The position numbers and the translations under genes are program-made. The notes below the pieces were generated by a model. The model made no database searches, was not told the DNA's origin, and saw nothing but the letters and a program-made list of their open reading frames with translations. From JANMJD01 sp031371195 (GTDB taxonomy: Bacteria > Actinomycetota > Acidimicrobiia > Acidimicrobiales > Ilumatobacteraceae), in contig JANMJD010000179.1 in the NCBI GenBank assembly GCA_031371195.1, positions 1-37,278 of the forward strand: a stretch of DNA of 37,278 bases, written 5' to 3'. Below, one piece after another: positions 22,830 through 32,167 of this stretch. The number at the start of each line of letters is the position of its first letter. Position 1 is the stretch's first letter.

Positions 22830-25289
22830 GTGAACCTCTCGTTTCGCAAGAAAATATTCATCGTGGTCGCGCCGGCGTTGCTCGTCGTGTTGTTGATCGG
22901 AGCCGTACTCGTCCGTTTGACCCTGCGCGACTCCGACCTGGCGCATGCCGACGTACGTTCGGCCACCGCCGCCCATGCGGCGATGATCTTGCTCGACGAG
23001 GTGCAGGACGAGGGCCGTCACGCCGTGCGCATGGTCGTCGCGTCCGACGGCTCGGTCCGTGGCGAGTTCGAGGACCATGCGCGGCGGACCGATGCCGCCC
23101 ACGAAGGGCTCGTCGGTCTGCTGGCCCGGATGCCGTCGTCGCCGCAGTCCGAACGGGTGATCCGGATGCTCGGCGACGACCTTCCCGCGCTGCGCCGTGC
23201 GGTGCTGGTCGCCGACGCGCCGAGTGCTGCCGCCCGGAAGGATGCCGCTGAGGTGACGTTGGCCGAGGTCGCCCGGGTATACGACGGGCTGTCGGGCGAT
23301 CTGTCGACCCTGGCCGTGGTCCTCACCGGCTCGGCCCGGAGCACCCGGCTCAACGCCCGGTCGAACGAAGTCGTCGCCCTGCTCACATTCCAAGAGGCCT
23401 ACAACCGCCAACTGCTCGAACTGCAGCGCCGACTCGGCGGCTCACCGGTCGGGATCAACGACGCCGCCGCCTACGACGCCGCGGTGGAGGCGGCCGATCG
23501 CAGCTATGAACGCCTCGTTGCCGTCGCCCGTCCCAAGACGATCACCGCGCTCGATCACCTGGTGAACGAGGCCCGGGCGACCGTCACGGCGGCGGGTGAC
23601 AGCTATCTCGCCGCCGCCGCGGCGGGTCGTGTGCCGAGCATCACGGCGGCCTCGTGGATCGCAGCGGGCGACGAGGCGATGAGCGGCGTCCATCGTCTGC
23701 AAGGCGATCTCTCCGACGAGTTCCGTTCAGTGGCCCAAGAGGTCGAGCGGACGGCCCATCGTCGTGCCGCGGGGTACCTCGCTCTGTGTGTCGCCGCCTT
23801 CGCCGCCGCCGCCTTGGCGGCATACGTGGTCGGGCGCAGCCTGAGCCGCCGGCTGTCGGGGGTCACCCAATCGGCTCGGGCCATCGCCGTGGAGCGGCTC
23901 CCGGCGATGCTCGACACCCAATCCGGGGCGTCGGCCGAGGTGATCTCCGAGGCGATGCCGCAGATCGTGGTGGCCGGACACGACGAGGTCGCCCAACTGG
24001 CCGACGACTTCAACCGGGTTCTGCGTCTCGCCGTGGAGACGTCGGTCGAGCATTCGCAGCGGCAGGCGGCGATCCTGCACTCGCAACGTCAGGCCTCCGC
24101 GTTGACCCAACTCCTGGTCAGCCTCGGCCGGCGCAACCAGGCCCTCATCGATCGCCAACTGGAGCTTGTCGATCAGCTCGAGGCCGAGCAGACCGACGAG
24201 CGGACGCTGGCCGGTCTGTTCAGGTTGGATCACATGATCACTCGCCAACGACGCAGCGCCGAGAGTCTGCTCGTGCTCGCCGGCTCCCGACGTACCCGCA
24301 CCTGGACCGATTCGCTACCGATCTCCCAGGTGTTGCGCGGTGCCATCTCCGAGGTCGCCCAGATGGAGAGGGTCTCGTTGGAGATCCTGGCCACCGACGA
24401 TCTTGTGCTGTTGGGCACCCACGCCGTAGACCTCGCCCACCTCCTGGCCGAGTTGATCGAAAACGCGATCGCCTACTCCAATCCGGCGACCAATGTGCTC
24501 GTCCGCGCCGAGCGCGACGCCAACCAGCTGCGCCTGTTGATCGTCGACGCCGGTGTCGGAATGACGGCCGAACAGATGACGGTGGCCCACCTGCGCCTGG
24601 CCTCGCCCGTCGACTCGGTCGACATGGAGATCGACCAGGTCGGGTTCCAGGTCGTCGGTCGCCTGGCCCAGCTGATCGGAGTCGGGGTCCAGCTCGAAGC
24701 GGGTCCGGCGGGTGGCCTGGTGGTCATCGTCGCCGTTCCGATGGGCCTGTTCGAGGTCGGCGCCGATGGGCTCCACCCCCGCCGCCGTCGATCGAACCGG
24801 CTCGCTCTCGATGCTCCGTCTGCCGGCCAAGCGATCGCCCCGGCATGGCCGATGCCCGTCGTCGATCTCGGGTGGGCCGAGGCCGAGTTCACCTCGACGA
24901 TGGGCGACGAGTCCTTGGCGTTCAACGCCGGTCGACATCTGGAGGGCCACACGGTGGGAGGTATGGCGGGCGGCGCGGCGGCCGTGGCGCGGCCGGTCGA
25001 GATCGCCATGCCCGGGCTGGTCGTCGTGCCGCCCGTCGGCGGAAACACAGCCGGCGGATCGGCGCATGCACCGCTCGCCCGCCGCGACACCCGTCGGCGT
25101 CAGCCTGAGCCATCTGACGGCGAATCGTCCACCCAGCCCGATCAGCGTGACACCCCGGCAATACGTCCCCTCCTGCCGACGGCGCGGTCGCAGGCGACCG
25201 ACGCCCGTACCAGATTGGAGCGTCGTCGCGGCCTCGGGCGCTTCACCGAGGCGGTCGACCAAGGACGTGAGTCGGGGGATCCCCGATGA
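22830..25289 (+). CDS. NIT-domain sensor histidine kinase, conservon first component (CvnA-like)
   Basis: The 819-residue membrane sensor has a first membrane helix at about 9-28 and an extracytoplasmic helical NIT-type (nitrate/nitrite-sensing) domain at about 40-310. A second helix at about 316-335 (YLALCVAAFAAAALAAYVVG) is followed by a HAMP-like linker. The phospho-acceptor segment has RLDHMITRQRRSAESLLVLAG with His468. An HATPase domain follows, with LLAELIENAIAYSNP (N box) and VDAGVGM (G1). The last 170 residues are Pro/Ala/Arg-rich and probably disordered. Actinobacterial conservons place such a kinase before roadblock, DUF742 and GTPase genes instead of a response regulator. The GTG start has no clear ribosome site, but MNLSFRKKIF is the expected beginning. 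It overlaps the roadblock gene by 4 bases (ATGA). Confidence 0.9.
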   Translation: MNLSFRKKIFIVVAPALLVVLLIGAVLVRLTLRDSDLAHADVRSATAAHAAMILLDEVQDEGRHAVRMVVASDGSVRGEFEDHARRTDAAHEGLVGLLARMPSSPQSERVIRMLGDDLPALRRAVLVADAPSAAARKDAAEVTLAEVARVYDGLSGDLSTLAVVLTGSARSTRLNARSNEVVALLTFQEAYNRQLLELQRRLGGSPVGINDAAAYDAAVEAADRSYERLVAVARPKTITALDHLVNEARATVTAAGDSYLAAAAAGRVPSITAASWIAAGDEAMSGVHRLQGDLSDEFRSVAQEVERTAHRRAAGYLALCVAAFAAAALAAYVVGRSLSRRLSGVTQSARAIAVERLPAMLDTQSGASAEVISEAMPQIVVAGHDEVAQLADDFNRVLRLAVETSVEHSQRQAAILHSQRQASALTQLLVSLGRRNQALIDRQLELVDQLEAEQTDERTLAGLFRLDHMITRQRRSAESLLVLAGSRRTRTWTDSLPISQVLRGAISEVAQMERVSLEILATDDLVLLGTHAVDLAHLLAELIENAIAYSNPATNVLVRAERDANQLRLLIVDAGVGMTAEQMTVAHLRLASPVDSVDMEIDQVGFQVVGRLAQLIGVGVQLEAGPAGGLVVIVAVPMGLFEVGADGLHPRRRRSNRLALDAPSAGQAIAPAWPMPVVDLGWAEAEFTSTMGDESLAFNAGRHLEGHTVGGMAGGAAAVARPVEIAMPGLVVVPPVGGNTAGGSAHAPLARRDTRRRQPEPSDGESSTQPDQRDTPAIRPLLPTARSQATDARTRLERRRGLGRFTEAVDQGRESGDPR

Positions 25290-25705
25290 GCGACGTCGGT
25301 GCCCAGGCCCTGGGCTCGCGACTAGACGCCTTCGTCCATCGGGTCTCGGGGGTCACCGATGCCGTCGTGCTGTCGTCGGACGGTCTGTTGGCGGCGAAGT
25401 CGACCGGCATGGCCCGGGCCGTCGGGGATCTGCTCGCTGCGGCGACGGTCGGGGTGCTCGGCGTGGCTCGCAGTGGCGTTCGCCACCTGGGGGGCATCGC
25501 AGTCAACCAGATCATCGTCGAACTCGACGAGAGCTACCTGTTCTTCATGCCGATCGGCGGTGGCAACGCCCTGGCCGTCCGGTCGGCGATCACCGGCGAC
25601 GTCGGAGCCGTCGGCTACGAGATGTCCCTGTTCGTCGACCTGCTCGCCGACACACTCACGGCCGAGGCGATCGAGGTTGCCCGGTCGATGTTGGCGATGA
25701 ATTGA
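25286..25705 (+). CDS. Roadblock/LC7-domain protein (CvnB-like)
   Basis: The 139-residue single-domain protein has the roadblock/LC7 fold: LDAFVHRVSGVTDAVVLSSDGLLAAKS, AAATVGVLGVARSGVRHLGG, QIIVELDESYLFFMPIGGG, NALAVRSAITGDVG. In conservons it forms part of a membrane-associated complex with the kinase, DUF742 protein and a small GTPase, in the manner of MglB acting on MglA. The start is fixed by ATGA overlap with the kinase gene. Length and motif order are normal. Confidence 0.95.
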   Translation: MSDVGAQALGSRLDAFVHRVSGVTDAVVLSSDGLLAAKSTGMARAVGDLLAAATVGVLGVARSGVRHLGGIAVNQIIVELDESYLFFMPIGGGNALAVRSAITGDVGAVGYEMSLFVDLLADTLTAEAIEVARSMLAMN

Positions 25706-25713
25706 ACGCCGCG

Positions 25714-26058
25714 ATGGCCTCCGGGGCCCGATTCGTTCGACAGTTCGCCTTGACCGGTGGACGCGCCGCCGCGGCCGATGTGCTCGCGATCGAGACGATG
25801 GTCATGTCGACGCTGGCCCCGGTGGACGACGTCGGCATCCTCGCCCCCGAACACGAGGCGATCATCGAACTGGCCCGCCAACCGGTGTCGATCGCCGAGG
25901 TCGCCGCCCACATCCGACTTCACCTGGGCGTGGCCCGAGTGCTCGTCGCCGACCTGATACGCGGCGGCCATCTCTCCGTGGTGTCCCAGGCCACCGACCC
26001 CGATGGACCAGATCTCGAGGTCTTGGAACGACTGCTCGATGCCTTCCGCAAGCTCTGA
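25714..26058 (+). CDS. DUF742 protein (CvnC-like)
   Basis: This is a 114-residue DUF742 protein. FVRQFALTGGRAAAADVLAIETMV at the start matches the family's opening (V-R-x-Y/F-x-x-T-G-G-R), followed by EHEAIIELARQPVSIAEVAAHI, a winged-helix-like part (LHLGVARVLVADLIRGGHLSV), and a C-terminal helix VLERLLDAFRKL. The start is ambiguous: this ATG, or a TTG 12 bases upstream that overlaps the roadblock stop. A much longer open frame upstream is only the shadow of the kinase and roadblock genes. Its known partners are CvnA, CvnB and CvnD. Confidence 0.88.
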   Translation: MASGARFVRQFALTGGRAAAADVLAIETMVMSTLAPVDDVGILAPEHEAIIELARQPVSIAEVAAHIRLHLGVARVLVADLIRGGHLSVVSQATDPDGPDLEVLERLLDAFRKL

Positions 26059-26110
26059 AGCCGAGCGGGGTCCGGCCGTCGGTTGCCTCCCGCCTCCGCG
26101 TCGGGCACAC

Positions 26111-26566
26111 ATGCACGGCATGACAAACGCACATCTGGCCCGCTGGTTGGGTCGACAGCTCGCCGACCCGATGCCGCAGCTGAACCCGGCCCGCCTGTTC
26201 GGCCTGGTCGTCAACGATCCCGCCATGCTCGGGTCCAGCACCGCCGGGGGTGGCGCAGCCGGGGCCGTTCGATTCATCGCCATCGCCGATGGCGACCCGT
26301 ACGTGCTGCTCGCCGGCCCGGCAGCCATCGCCGCCGGGCGCTACGACGCGCTCGCCTTGGTCGCCATCGGATCGGTGTCCAGCCGGCACATCGACCACCT
26401 CGGTCGCTCCCACCCCCGCACCGTGGCGATCGTGGTCGCCCTGAGCTTGGGGGCCGAACCCGGCTACTACGTCTGGGATGTCGACTCCGGCGAGGTCATC
26501 GACGGCATTGCGGCCGCCGGAGACCTTCCGGCCGCGGTGGACCGACTCCGATCGACGGCCGCCTGA
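26111..26566 (+). CDS. Unknown protein in the conservon GTPase position
   Basis: I do not recognise this roughly 150-residue protein. It lies 52 bases after the DUF742 gene on the same strand, where conservons normally carry a CvnD GTPase. No P-loop (GxxxxGK[ST]), DxxG or NKxD motif is present. It begins with HLARWLGRQLADPMPQLNPARLFGLVVNDPAM and alternates predicted strands and helices (AVRFIAIADGDPYVLLAG, ALALVAIGSVSS, TVAIVVALS, GYYVWDVDSGEVIDG). It contains a Gly/Ala-rich loop (STAGGGAAGA). The start is uncertain (ATG here or the ATG 9 bases later; no ribosome site). Codon pattern and length look like a real gene. It could replace the GTPase or be an unrelated passenger. Confidence 0.7.
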   Translation: MHGMTNAHLARWLGRQLADPMPQLNPARLFGLVVNDPAMLGSSTAGGGAAGAVRFIAIADGDPYVLLAGPAAIAAGRYDALALVAIGSVSSRHIDHLGRSHPRTVAIVVALSLGAEPGYYVWDVDSGEVIDGIAAAGDLPAAVDRLRSTAA

Positions 26567-26583
26567 ACGCGTCGCCCGTGGCC

Positions 26584-26610
26584 TAATCTGACCGATCGGA
26601 ACCGATCGAA
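26584..26610 (+). promoter_or_regulatory. nadA promoter -10 box and twin CGATCG sites
   Basis: TAATCT (26584-26589) is followed by a 10-bp direct repeat, ACCGATCGGA then ACCGATCGAA (26591-26610). This places two CGATCG palindromes exactly one helical turn apart around the predicted transcription start (about 26596). The arrangement could be an operator for an NAD-responsive repressor. The ribosome site AAAGGG follows directly before the ATG. Confidence 0.4.
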
Positions 26611-26617
26611 AGGGCCC

Positions 26618-27615
<998 letters not shown>

Positions 27616-27619
<4 letters not shown>

Positions 27620-29277
27620 GCGGTCTGCCGCGGGCTCTTGCCGCACCGGCCGCCACCTGGGAACGTGACGTCGACGTCGTGGTTCTCGGCTCCGGTGCGG
27701 CGGGACTGGCCGCTGCGCTCGGGTTGCGGCCGGCCCGGTCCGTGTTGATCGTCACCAAGGACACGCTCGACGCCGGCTCGACGGCGTGGGCGCAGGGAGG
27801 CTTGGCGGGCGTGCTCGACCCGGCCGACTCTCTCGAAAATCACGTCCGTGACACCCTCGCCGCCGGTGCCGGACTGTGCGACGAGCAGGTCGTGCGCGCC
27901 TTGGTGTCGTCCGCACCCGATGCCATCCGAGAGTTGATCCGGCTCGGCGCGGTGTTCGATCCCGGAGCCGATGGAACACCGGCGTTGACCCGTGAGGGCG
28001 GCCACTCGCACAATCGCATCGTCCATGCCGGTGGCGACCAGAGTGGGGCCGAGGTGCAGCGCACCCTCGACGAGGCGGCGGTCGCGGCTGGTGCCGAGGT
28101 GCTCGATCGGGCGTTCGCCCTCGACCTGATCGTCGGAGCGGGACCCGACGGACGACCCGCGGCCGCCGGGGTGAGGATTGCCCGCATCGATACGGAGGGA
28201 CGGTGTGTCTCGGTCGGCATCGTGCGCTGCGCGGCCGTGATCATCGCCACCGGGGGCTATGGGCAGGTGTTCGGATCGACCTCGAATCCGCCGGCGGTGA
28301 CGGGCGACGGCCTGGCCCTGGCCCTGCGCGCCGGCCTGGCCGCCCGTGACGTGGAGTTCGTCCAGTTCCACCCGACCGTGCTGTGGCGGGGCGCCGATGC
28401 AACGGGTCAGCAGGCCTTGATCAGCGAGGCCGTACGGGGCGAGGGGGCCGTCCTGTTCGACGGGCTCGGCCGACGGGTGATGAAGGGTGTTCACCCCCAG
28501 GAGGATCTTGCTCCCCGCGACGTCGTTGCCGCACAGATCAGCCGGACGATGGCCGAAGCCCCGGGAGGTATCGGTGACCATGTCTTTCTCGATGCGACGC
28601 ATATGGGTGAGCGTTTCTACACGCGCTTTCCGACGATCACCGCCGCCTGTCGCTCGGCCGGGGTCGATCCGGCGACCCAGCGCATTCCCGTGGCGCCTGC
28701 GGCGCACTACGTCTGCGGCGGCATCGTCGCCGATCTCGACGGGAGGACGTCGATGCCGGGCGTGTTCGCCGTGGGCGAGGTGGCCTGTACGGGACTCCAT
28801 GGGGCCAACCGGCTGGCGTCGAACTCGTTGACCGAAGGTGTCGTCGCCGGGACCCGGGTCGGGCAGGCGCTTACCCGGGAACTGCCCGATCGGGCGGCGA
28901 TCGATGCGAACTCGGTGAAGCCGATCAACGGTCCGTTGCTCAATCCGGCCGAGCGCGTCGATTTGCGTTCGGCCATGTCTCGGCATGTCGGAGTGCTGCG
29001 GACTCCTCAGGGGCTGCGCTCGGCCCTCGGCCAATTGGCCGCGCTCGGCGAGGCGACGACGACGGCGGTGACCGGCTCGCGCCGAGCGTGGGAGGCGACC
29101 AACATGCTCACCGTGGCATCGTCCGTGGTGGCCGCCGCCCGTGCCCGAACGGAAAGTCGCGGCTGCCATCGGCGCACCGATTGGGCCGAACCCCGCGATC
29201 TCTGGCTGACGCACCTGACGATCTCGGTCGATGCCCAGGGCGATCTGGCCGTCGATGGCATTCCCGAGGGGGCCTGA
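27616..29277 (+). CDS. nadB: L-aspartate oxidase
   Basis: This FAD enzyme oxidises aspartate to iminoaspartate, which NadA uses. The 553-residue product opens with the FAD-binding motif VVVLGSGAAGLAAALGL. It shows STAWAQGGLAGVL, REGGHSHNRIVHAGGDQSGAEV, ATGGYGQVFGSTSNP, EFVQFHPT, SEAVRGEGAVL, YVCGGIVADLDGRTSMPGVFAVGEVACTGLHGANRLASNSLTEG and the C-terminal succinate-dehydrogenase/fumarate-reductase flavoprotein-like helical part. The ATG overlaps the nadA stop by 4 bases; the longer open frame upstream lies within nadA. The TGA overlaps the nadC ATG by one base. Confidence 0.97.
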
Positions 29278-30188
29278 TGTTTCATCCATTGTCGCAGCTG
29301 ACGCGGGAGCGGCTGATCGCCGGGGGGCTCGATCCCGACGCGGTGGCCGCAATCGTGCGGATGGCCGTCGCCGAGGATTTGGCCGGGGGAATCGATGTCA
29401 CCTCGACGGCGACCGTACCGGCCGATCAACGGTCGATCGGCGAGTTCACCTCGCGCTCGCCCGGGGTGCTGTCGGGCCTGGCGGTCGCCGCGGCGGTGAT
29501 CGAGACGGTCTGTGGCGTGGCAGCGTCGGAGTTCGAGTATCTCGCCCATGATGGCGACCGGGTCCACGGGGGGCGTGCCCCGGTGGCCCGGGTCACGGCG
29601 CCGACGCGTTCGTTGTTGACGGCCGAACGCACCGCGCTGAACCTGTTGTGCCACATGTCGGGCGTGGCGACGATCACCGCCCGCTGGGCCGACGCGCTGG
29701 TCGGCACATCGGCGCGCGTGCGCGACACCCGCAAGACTATGCCGGGATTGCGGGCTCTGCAGAAGTACGCAGTGCGCTGCGGCGGCGGCATCAATCACCG
29801 CATGGCGCTGTCGGACGCCGCGCTGGTGAAGGACAATCACGTCCTCGCCGCCGGCGGCGTTCGTGAGGCCTTCGAGCTGGTCAGAGGGCTGGACGGGCAG
29901 ATTCCTGTGGAGATCGAGGTCGATTCGCTCGACGGTTTGCACGAGGCGCTCGAGGCTGGTGCCGATGTGATCCTGCTCGACAACTTCGTGCCGGCCCAGA
30001 TGCGTGAGGCCGTCGCCGTCCGCAACCGACTCGGCCCGAACGTGACCCTCGAAGCATCGGGTGGGCTCACGTTGGAGGATGCGCGCGAGGTCGGTGAGAC
30101 CGGCGTCGACTACATCGCCGTCGGCGAGCTGACCCACTCGGTCCGCGTGCTCGACCTCGGCCTCGACCTGCGCGAGATCGTCAGCTGA
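29277..30188 (+). CDS. nadC: Nicotinate-nucleotide pyrophosphorylase (quinolinate phosphoribosyltransferase)
   Basis: This makes nicotinate mononucleotide from quinolinate and PRPP, completing the de novo branch begun by NadB and NadA. The 303-residue length is slightly above the usual 280-290. Motifs are AEDLAGGIDVTSTATV, the catalytic stretch VRDTRKTMPGLRALQKYAV, CGGGINHRMALSDAALVKDNHV, PVEIEVDSLDGLHEAL, DVILLDNFVP, LEASGGLTLEDAREVGETGVDYIAVGELTHS. The start is set by the TGATG overlap with nadB. It is the last gene of the operon; no stem-loop terminator is visible after it. Confidence 0.97.
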   Translation: MFHPLSQLTRERLIAGGLDPDAVAAIVRMAVAEDLAGGIDVTSTATVPADQRSIGEFTSRSPGVLSGLAVAAAVIETVCGVAASEFEYLAHDGDRVHGGRAPVARVTAPTRSLLTAERTALNLLCHMSGVATITARWADALVGTSARVRDTRKTMPGLRALQKYAVRCGGGINHRMALSDAALVKDNHVLAAGGVREAFELVRGLDGQIPVEIEVDSLDGLHEALEAGADVILLDNFVPAQMREAVAVRNRLGPNVTLEASGGLTLEDAREVGETGVDYIAVGELTHSVRVLDLGLDLREIVS

Positions 30189-30341
30189 CCGGGGAACGTC
30201 GATCCGTCCGGCGGAGTTCGGCAATGCCGTGACCTCGCTCCCCTCGTCGGTGACCATGTCGATGAGGGCCGGATCGGCCGTCACCAGGCGCGCCCCCCGA
30301 TCGATGCAGAGCGCGGCGGCGATGCAGTCGGCCGGCGCCGA
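30189..30341 (-). pseudogene. Possible 3' remnant of a PIN-domain (VapC-like) gene
   Basis: On the minus strand, filling the whole gap between the exporter permease stop and the nadC stop, 51 codons read SAPADCIAAALCIDRGARLV, TADPALIDMV and EVTALPNSAG. This resembles the C-terminal third of PIN-domain ribonucleases (acidic residue, D-C-I-A-A-A-L helix, A-R-L-V-T-A-D). There is no start and no N-terminal half; it begins directly after the permease TGA in the same frame. It is most likely a decayed toxin fragment; chance similarity remains possible. Confidence 0.35.
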
Positions 30342-31139
30342 TCAGCCGGTGGTGCGGGCGCGGTAGCGGCGTTGGGCGATGACCCAACCGAGGGCGACGA
30401 GCGCAAGGCTGTAGATCCAGGCGGCGGCGACCGGATGGTCGATCGGCCAGATGTGCTTGGTGACCGGGGCGACCGGGTTGCCGAACAGTGTTCGCACGGC
30501 GGCCACTACGACGCTCACCGGATTGACCGACGCAATCCATTGCAGCACGTTCGGCAGTGAGTCGATCGGGACGAAGGCGTTGGACAGGAATGTCACGGGG
30601 AAGACGATCACGAAGCCGATGCCCATCACCGCGTCGGGCGAGCGCACCAGGATGCCCAGCCAGAGCCCGATCCAGATCATCGCCGAGGCGAAGACGCCGA
30701 GCAGCAGGAACGCCTCGAGCGTGTGGGTGACGCCCGAGTGGGCGCGCCAGCCGATGATCAAGCCGGTCAGGAGAATGATGGCGACGGTGAGGATCGACCC
30801 GATCAGCTCGGCCAGGTAGTGGCCGAGCAGATACGCCGACGGTCGGGACGGCAGCGACCGGAACCGGTCGATCACGCCCTCCTGCAGGTCGGTGGCGATC
30901 GACATGGCCGGGCCCATCATGGCGAAGGCCAGCGTCTGGATGAGGATGCCACCGATGAGGTATTCCTTGTAGCCGGCGCCGTCGACGTTGATCGCCCCGC
31001 CGAACACGTAGGCGAACAGCAACACGAACATCAACGGTTGCACGGTCACGTTGGTCAGCTTCTCGGGCACCTGGCGGATGTGCTCGAGGTTGCGGCGGGT
31101 GAAGATCGTGGCCTCGGTGAGAAGGGTGTTGCTACTCAT
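30342..31139 (-). CDS. ABC-2 type exporter permease (DrrB-like)
   Basis: The 265-residue inner-membrane protein has about six helices, including LMFVLLFAYVFGGAI, SILTVAIILLTGLIIGW and GIGFVIVFPVTFLSNAFVP. The ABC-2 signature region EGVIDRFRSLPSRPSAYLLGHYLAELI and the late NPVSVVVAAVRTLFGNP are typical of daunorubicin-resistance DrrB relatives. It pairs with the ATPase encoded just upstream (ATGA overlap) to form a drug or lipid exporter. Regulation is probably by the divergent TetR protein. The exported substrate is unknown. Confidence 0.93.
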   Translation of the reverse strand: MSSNTLLTEATIFTRRNLEHIRQVPEKLTNVTVQPLMFVLLFAYVFGGAINVDGAGYKEYLIGGILIQTLAFAMMGPAMSIATDLQEGVIDRFRSLPSRPSAYLLGHYLAELIGSILTVAIILLTGLIIGWRAHSGVTHTLEAFLLLGVFASAMIWIGLWLGILVRSPDAVMGIGFVIVFPVTFLSNAFVPIDSLPNVLQWIASVNPVSVVVAAVRTLFGNPVAPVTKHIWPIDHPVAAAWIYSLALVALGWVIAQRRYRARTTG

Positions 31140-32134
31140 GCCGGCACCGCCTCGCTCGATCGTTTCGCACTCGTCAAGGTGAGGAAGACGTCGTCAAGCG
31201 TGGCCTCTCGACGGGTGACGTCGAGCGCGTCGATGCCGGCCTCGTCGAGGGCTCGGACCACATCGATGGCCCGGACGCCGTTCTTCACCGGCGCGGTCAC
31301 GACGAACAGCTGATCGTCGACAGTCGGTTCGCTGTCGGCGAAGGGAATCAGGGCGGTAACCGCCTCGCCGAGTTGCTCGATGCCGGCCAGCTTGATGTCG
31401 AATCGCTGATCACCGATGCGCGCCTTGAGCGCCGTGGGTGTGCCGTGCGCCACGGTCTCACCGTGGTCGAGTACGACGATGTCATCGGCCATGCGGTCGG
31501 CCTCCTCGAGATACTGCGTGGTGAGGATGATGGTCGTGCCGCCGGCGACCAGGTCGGTGAGCATCTGCCAGAGGTCGCCTCGGCTACGCGGATCGAGCCC
31601 GGTGGTCGGCTCGTCGAGGAACAGCACTTCGGGATCGCCCATCAGGCTGGCGGCCAGATCGAGCCGCCGACGCATACCCCCGGAGTAGGTCTTCACGAGC
31701 GCAGTGGCGAACTCGGCGAGATCGAGTTGCTCGAGCAGTTCGTCGCCCTTGCGTCGGGCGGCCACCTTCGACATGCCATGCAACCGGCCGATGATCTCGA
31801 GGTTCAGTCGGGCGGTCATCAGGCCGTCGACCGTCGCCTGCTGGGCGGCGACGCCGATACGGCCGCGTACGGCCGAGGCCTGGCGAACGACGTCGAGCCC
31901 GGCCACCGTGGCCGACCCCTCCGTCGGTTGGCTGAGCGTCGTCAGGATGCGGATCGCCGTGGTCTTGCCCGCCCCGTTGTGACCGAGGAGTCCGAGCACG
32001 GTGCCGGGCTCGACTCTGAGGTCGAGATGGCGAAGCGCCCAGAGATCGCCGAATCGCTTTCCGAGCCCGTTGACGGTGACGCCCCCACTGGCGGTGTGCG
32101 GGTGCAATCGGGTGGCTCCTGCTTGTTCGTACAT
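31136..32134 (-). CDS. ABC exporter ATPase (DrrA-like)
   Basis: The 332-residue cytoplasmic ATPase has Walker A GLLGHNGAGKTTAIR, Q-loop VAAQQATVD, signature YSGGMRRRLDLAASLM, Walker B VLFLDEPTTGLDPRSR, H-loop ILTTQYLEEADRMAD and a C-terminal DrrA-type domain (LDVTRREATLDDVFLTLT). ATG at 32134 is preferred over an open extension of 20 codons upstream because a TTGCCA / TAATGT promoter predicts transcription start only 4 bases before it. The start codon lies inside the central spacer of a perfect palindrome, so a bound repressor would block both transcription start and this region. Coupled by ATGA overlap to the permease. Confidence 0.93.
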   Translation of the reverse strand: MYEQAGATRLHPHTASGGVTVNGLGKRFGDLWALRHLDLRVEPGTVLGLLGHNGAGKTTAIRILTTLSQPTEGSATVAGLDVVRQASAVRGRIGVAAQQATVDGLMTARLNLEIIGRLHGMSKVAARRKGDELLEQLDLAEFATALVKTYSGGMRRRLDLAASLMGDPEVLFLDEPTTGLDPRSRGDLWQMLTDLVAGGTTIILTTQYLEEADRMADDIVVLDHGETVAHGTPTALKARIGDQRFDIKLAGIEQLGEAVTALIPFADSEPTVDDQLFVVTAPVKNGVRAIDVVRALDEAGIDALDVTRREATLDDVFLTLTSAKRSSEAVPA

Positions 32135-32145
32135 AGTACGAACAA
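32123..32145. promoter_or_regulatory. TetR-type operator 1 (perfect palindrome)
   Basis: A perfect inverted repeat with 10-bp arms, TTGTTCGTAC and GTACGAACAA, surrounds the 3-bp spacer ATA. It overlaps the end of the exporter -10 box, its predicted start site and its ATG, and lies just upstream of the tetR -10 box. Size and symmetry are those of TetR-family operators. Confidence 0.8.
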
Positions 32146-32150
32146 CATTA

Positions 32151-32167
32151 GCAGTACACTGTACGAA
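32151..32167. promoter_or_regulatory. TetR-type operator 2 (half-degenerate)
   Basis: GTAC, spacer ACT, then GTACGAA repeats the core and one full arm of operator 1 (GTACGAA) with the same 3-bp spacer; the other arm matches only in GTAC. Its centre is 25 bp from that of operator 1. It covers the tetR -10 box and start. Confidence 0.55.
32155..32160 (+). promoter_or_regulatory. tetR -10 box, leaderless transcript
   Basis: TACACT ends exactly 7 bases before the tetR ATG, so the predicted +1 is the A of the start codon. It is embedded in operator 2, which implies self-repression. Confidence 0.55.

Noticed and set aside
30181..30540. 119-codon Arg-rich open frame on the minus strand
   Set aside because: It overlaps the exporter permease out of frame and has shadow-frame composition.
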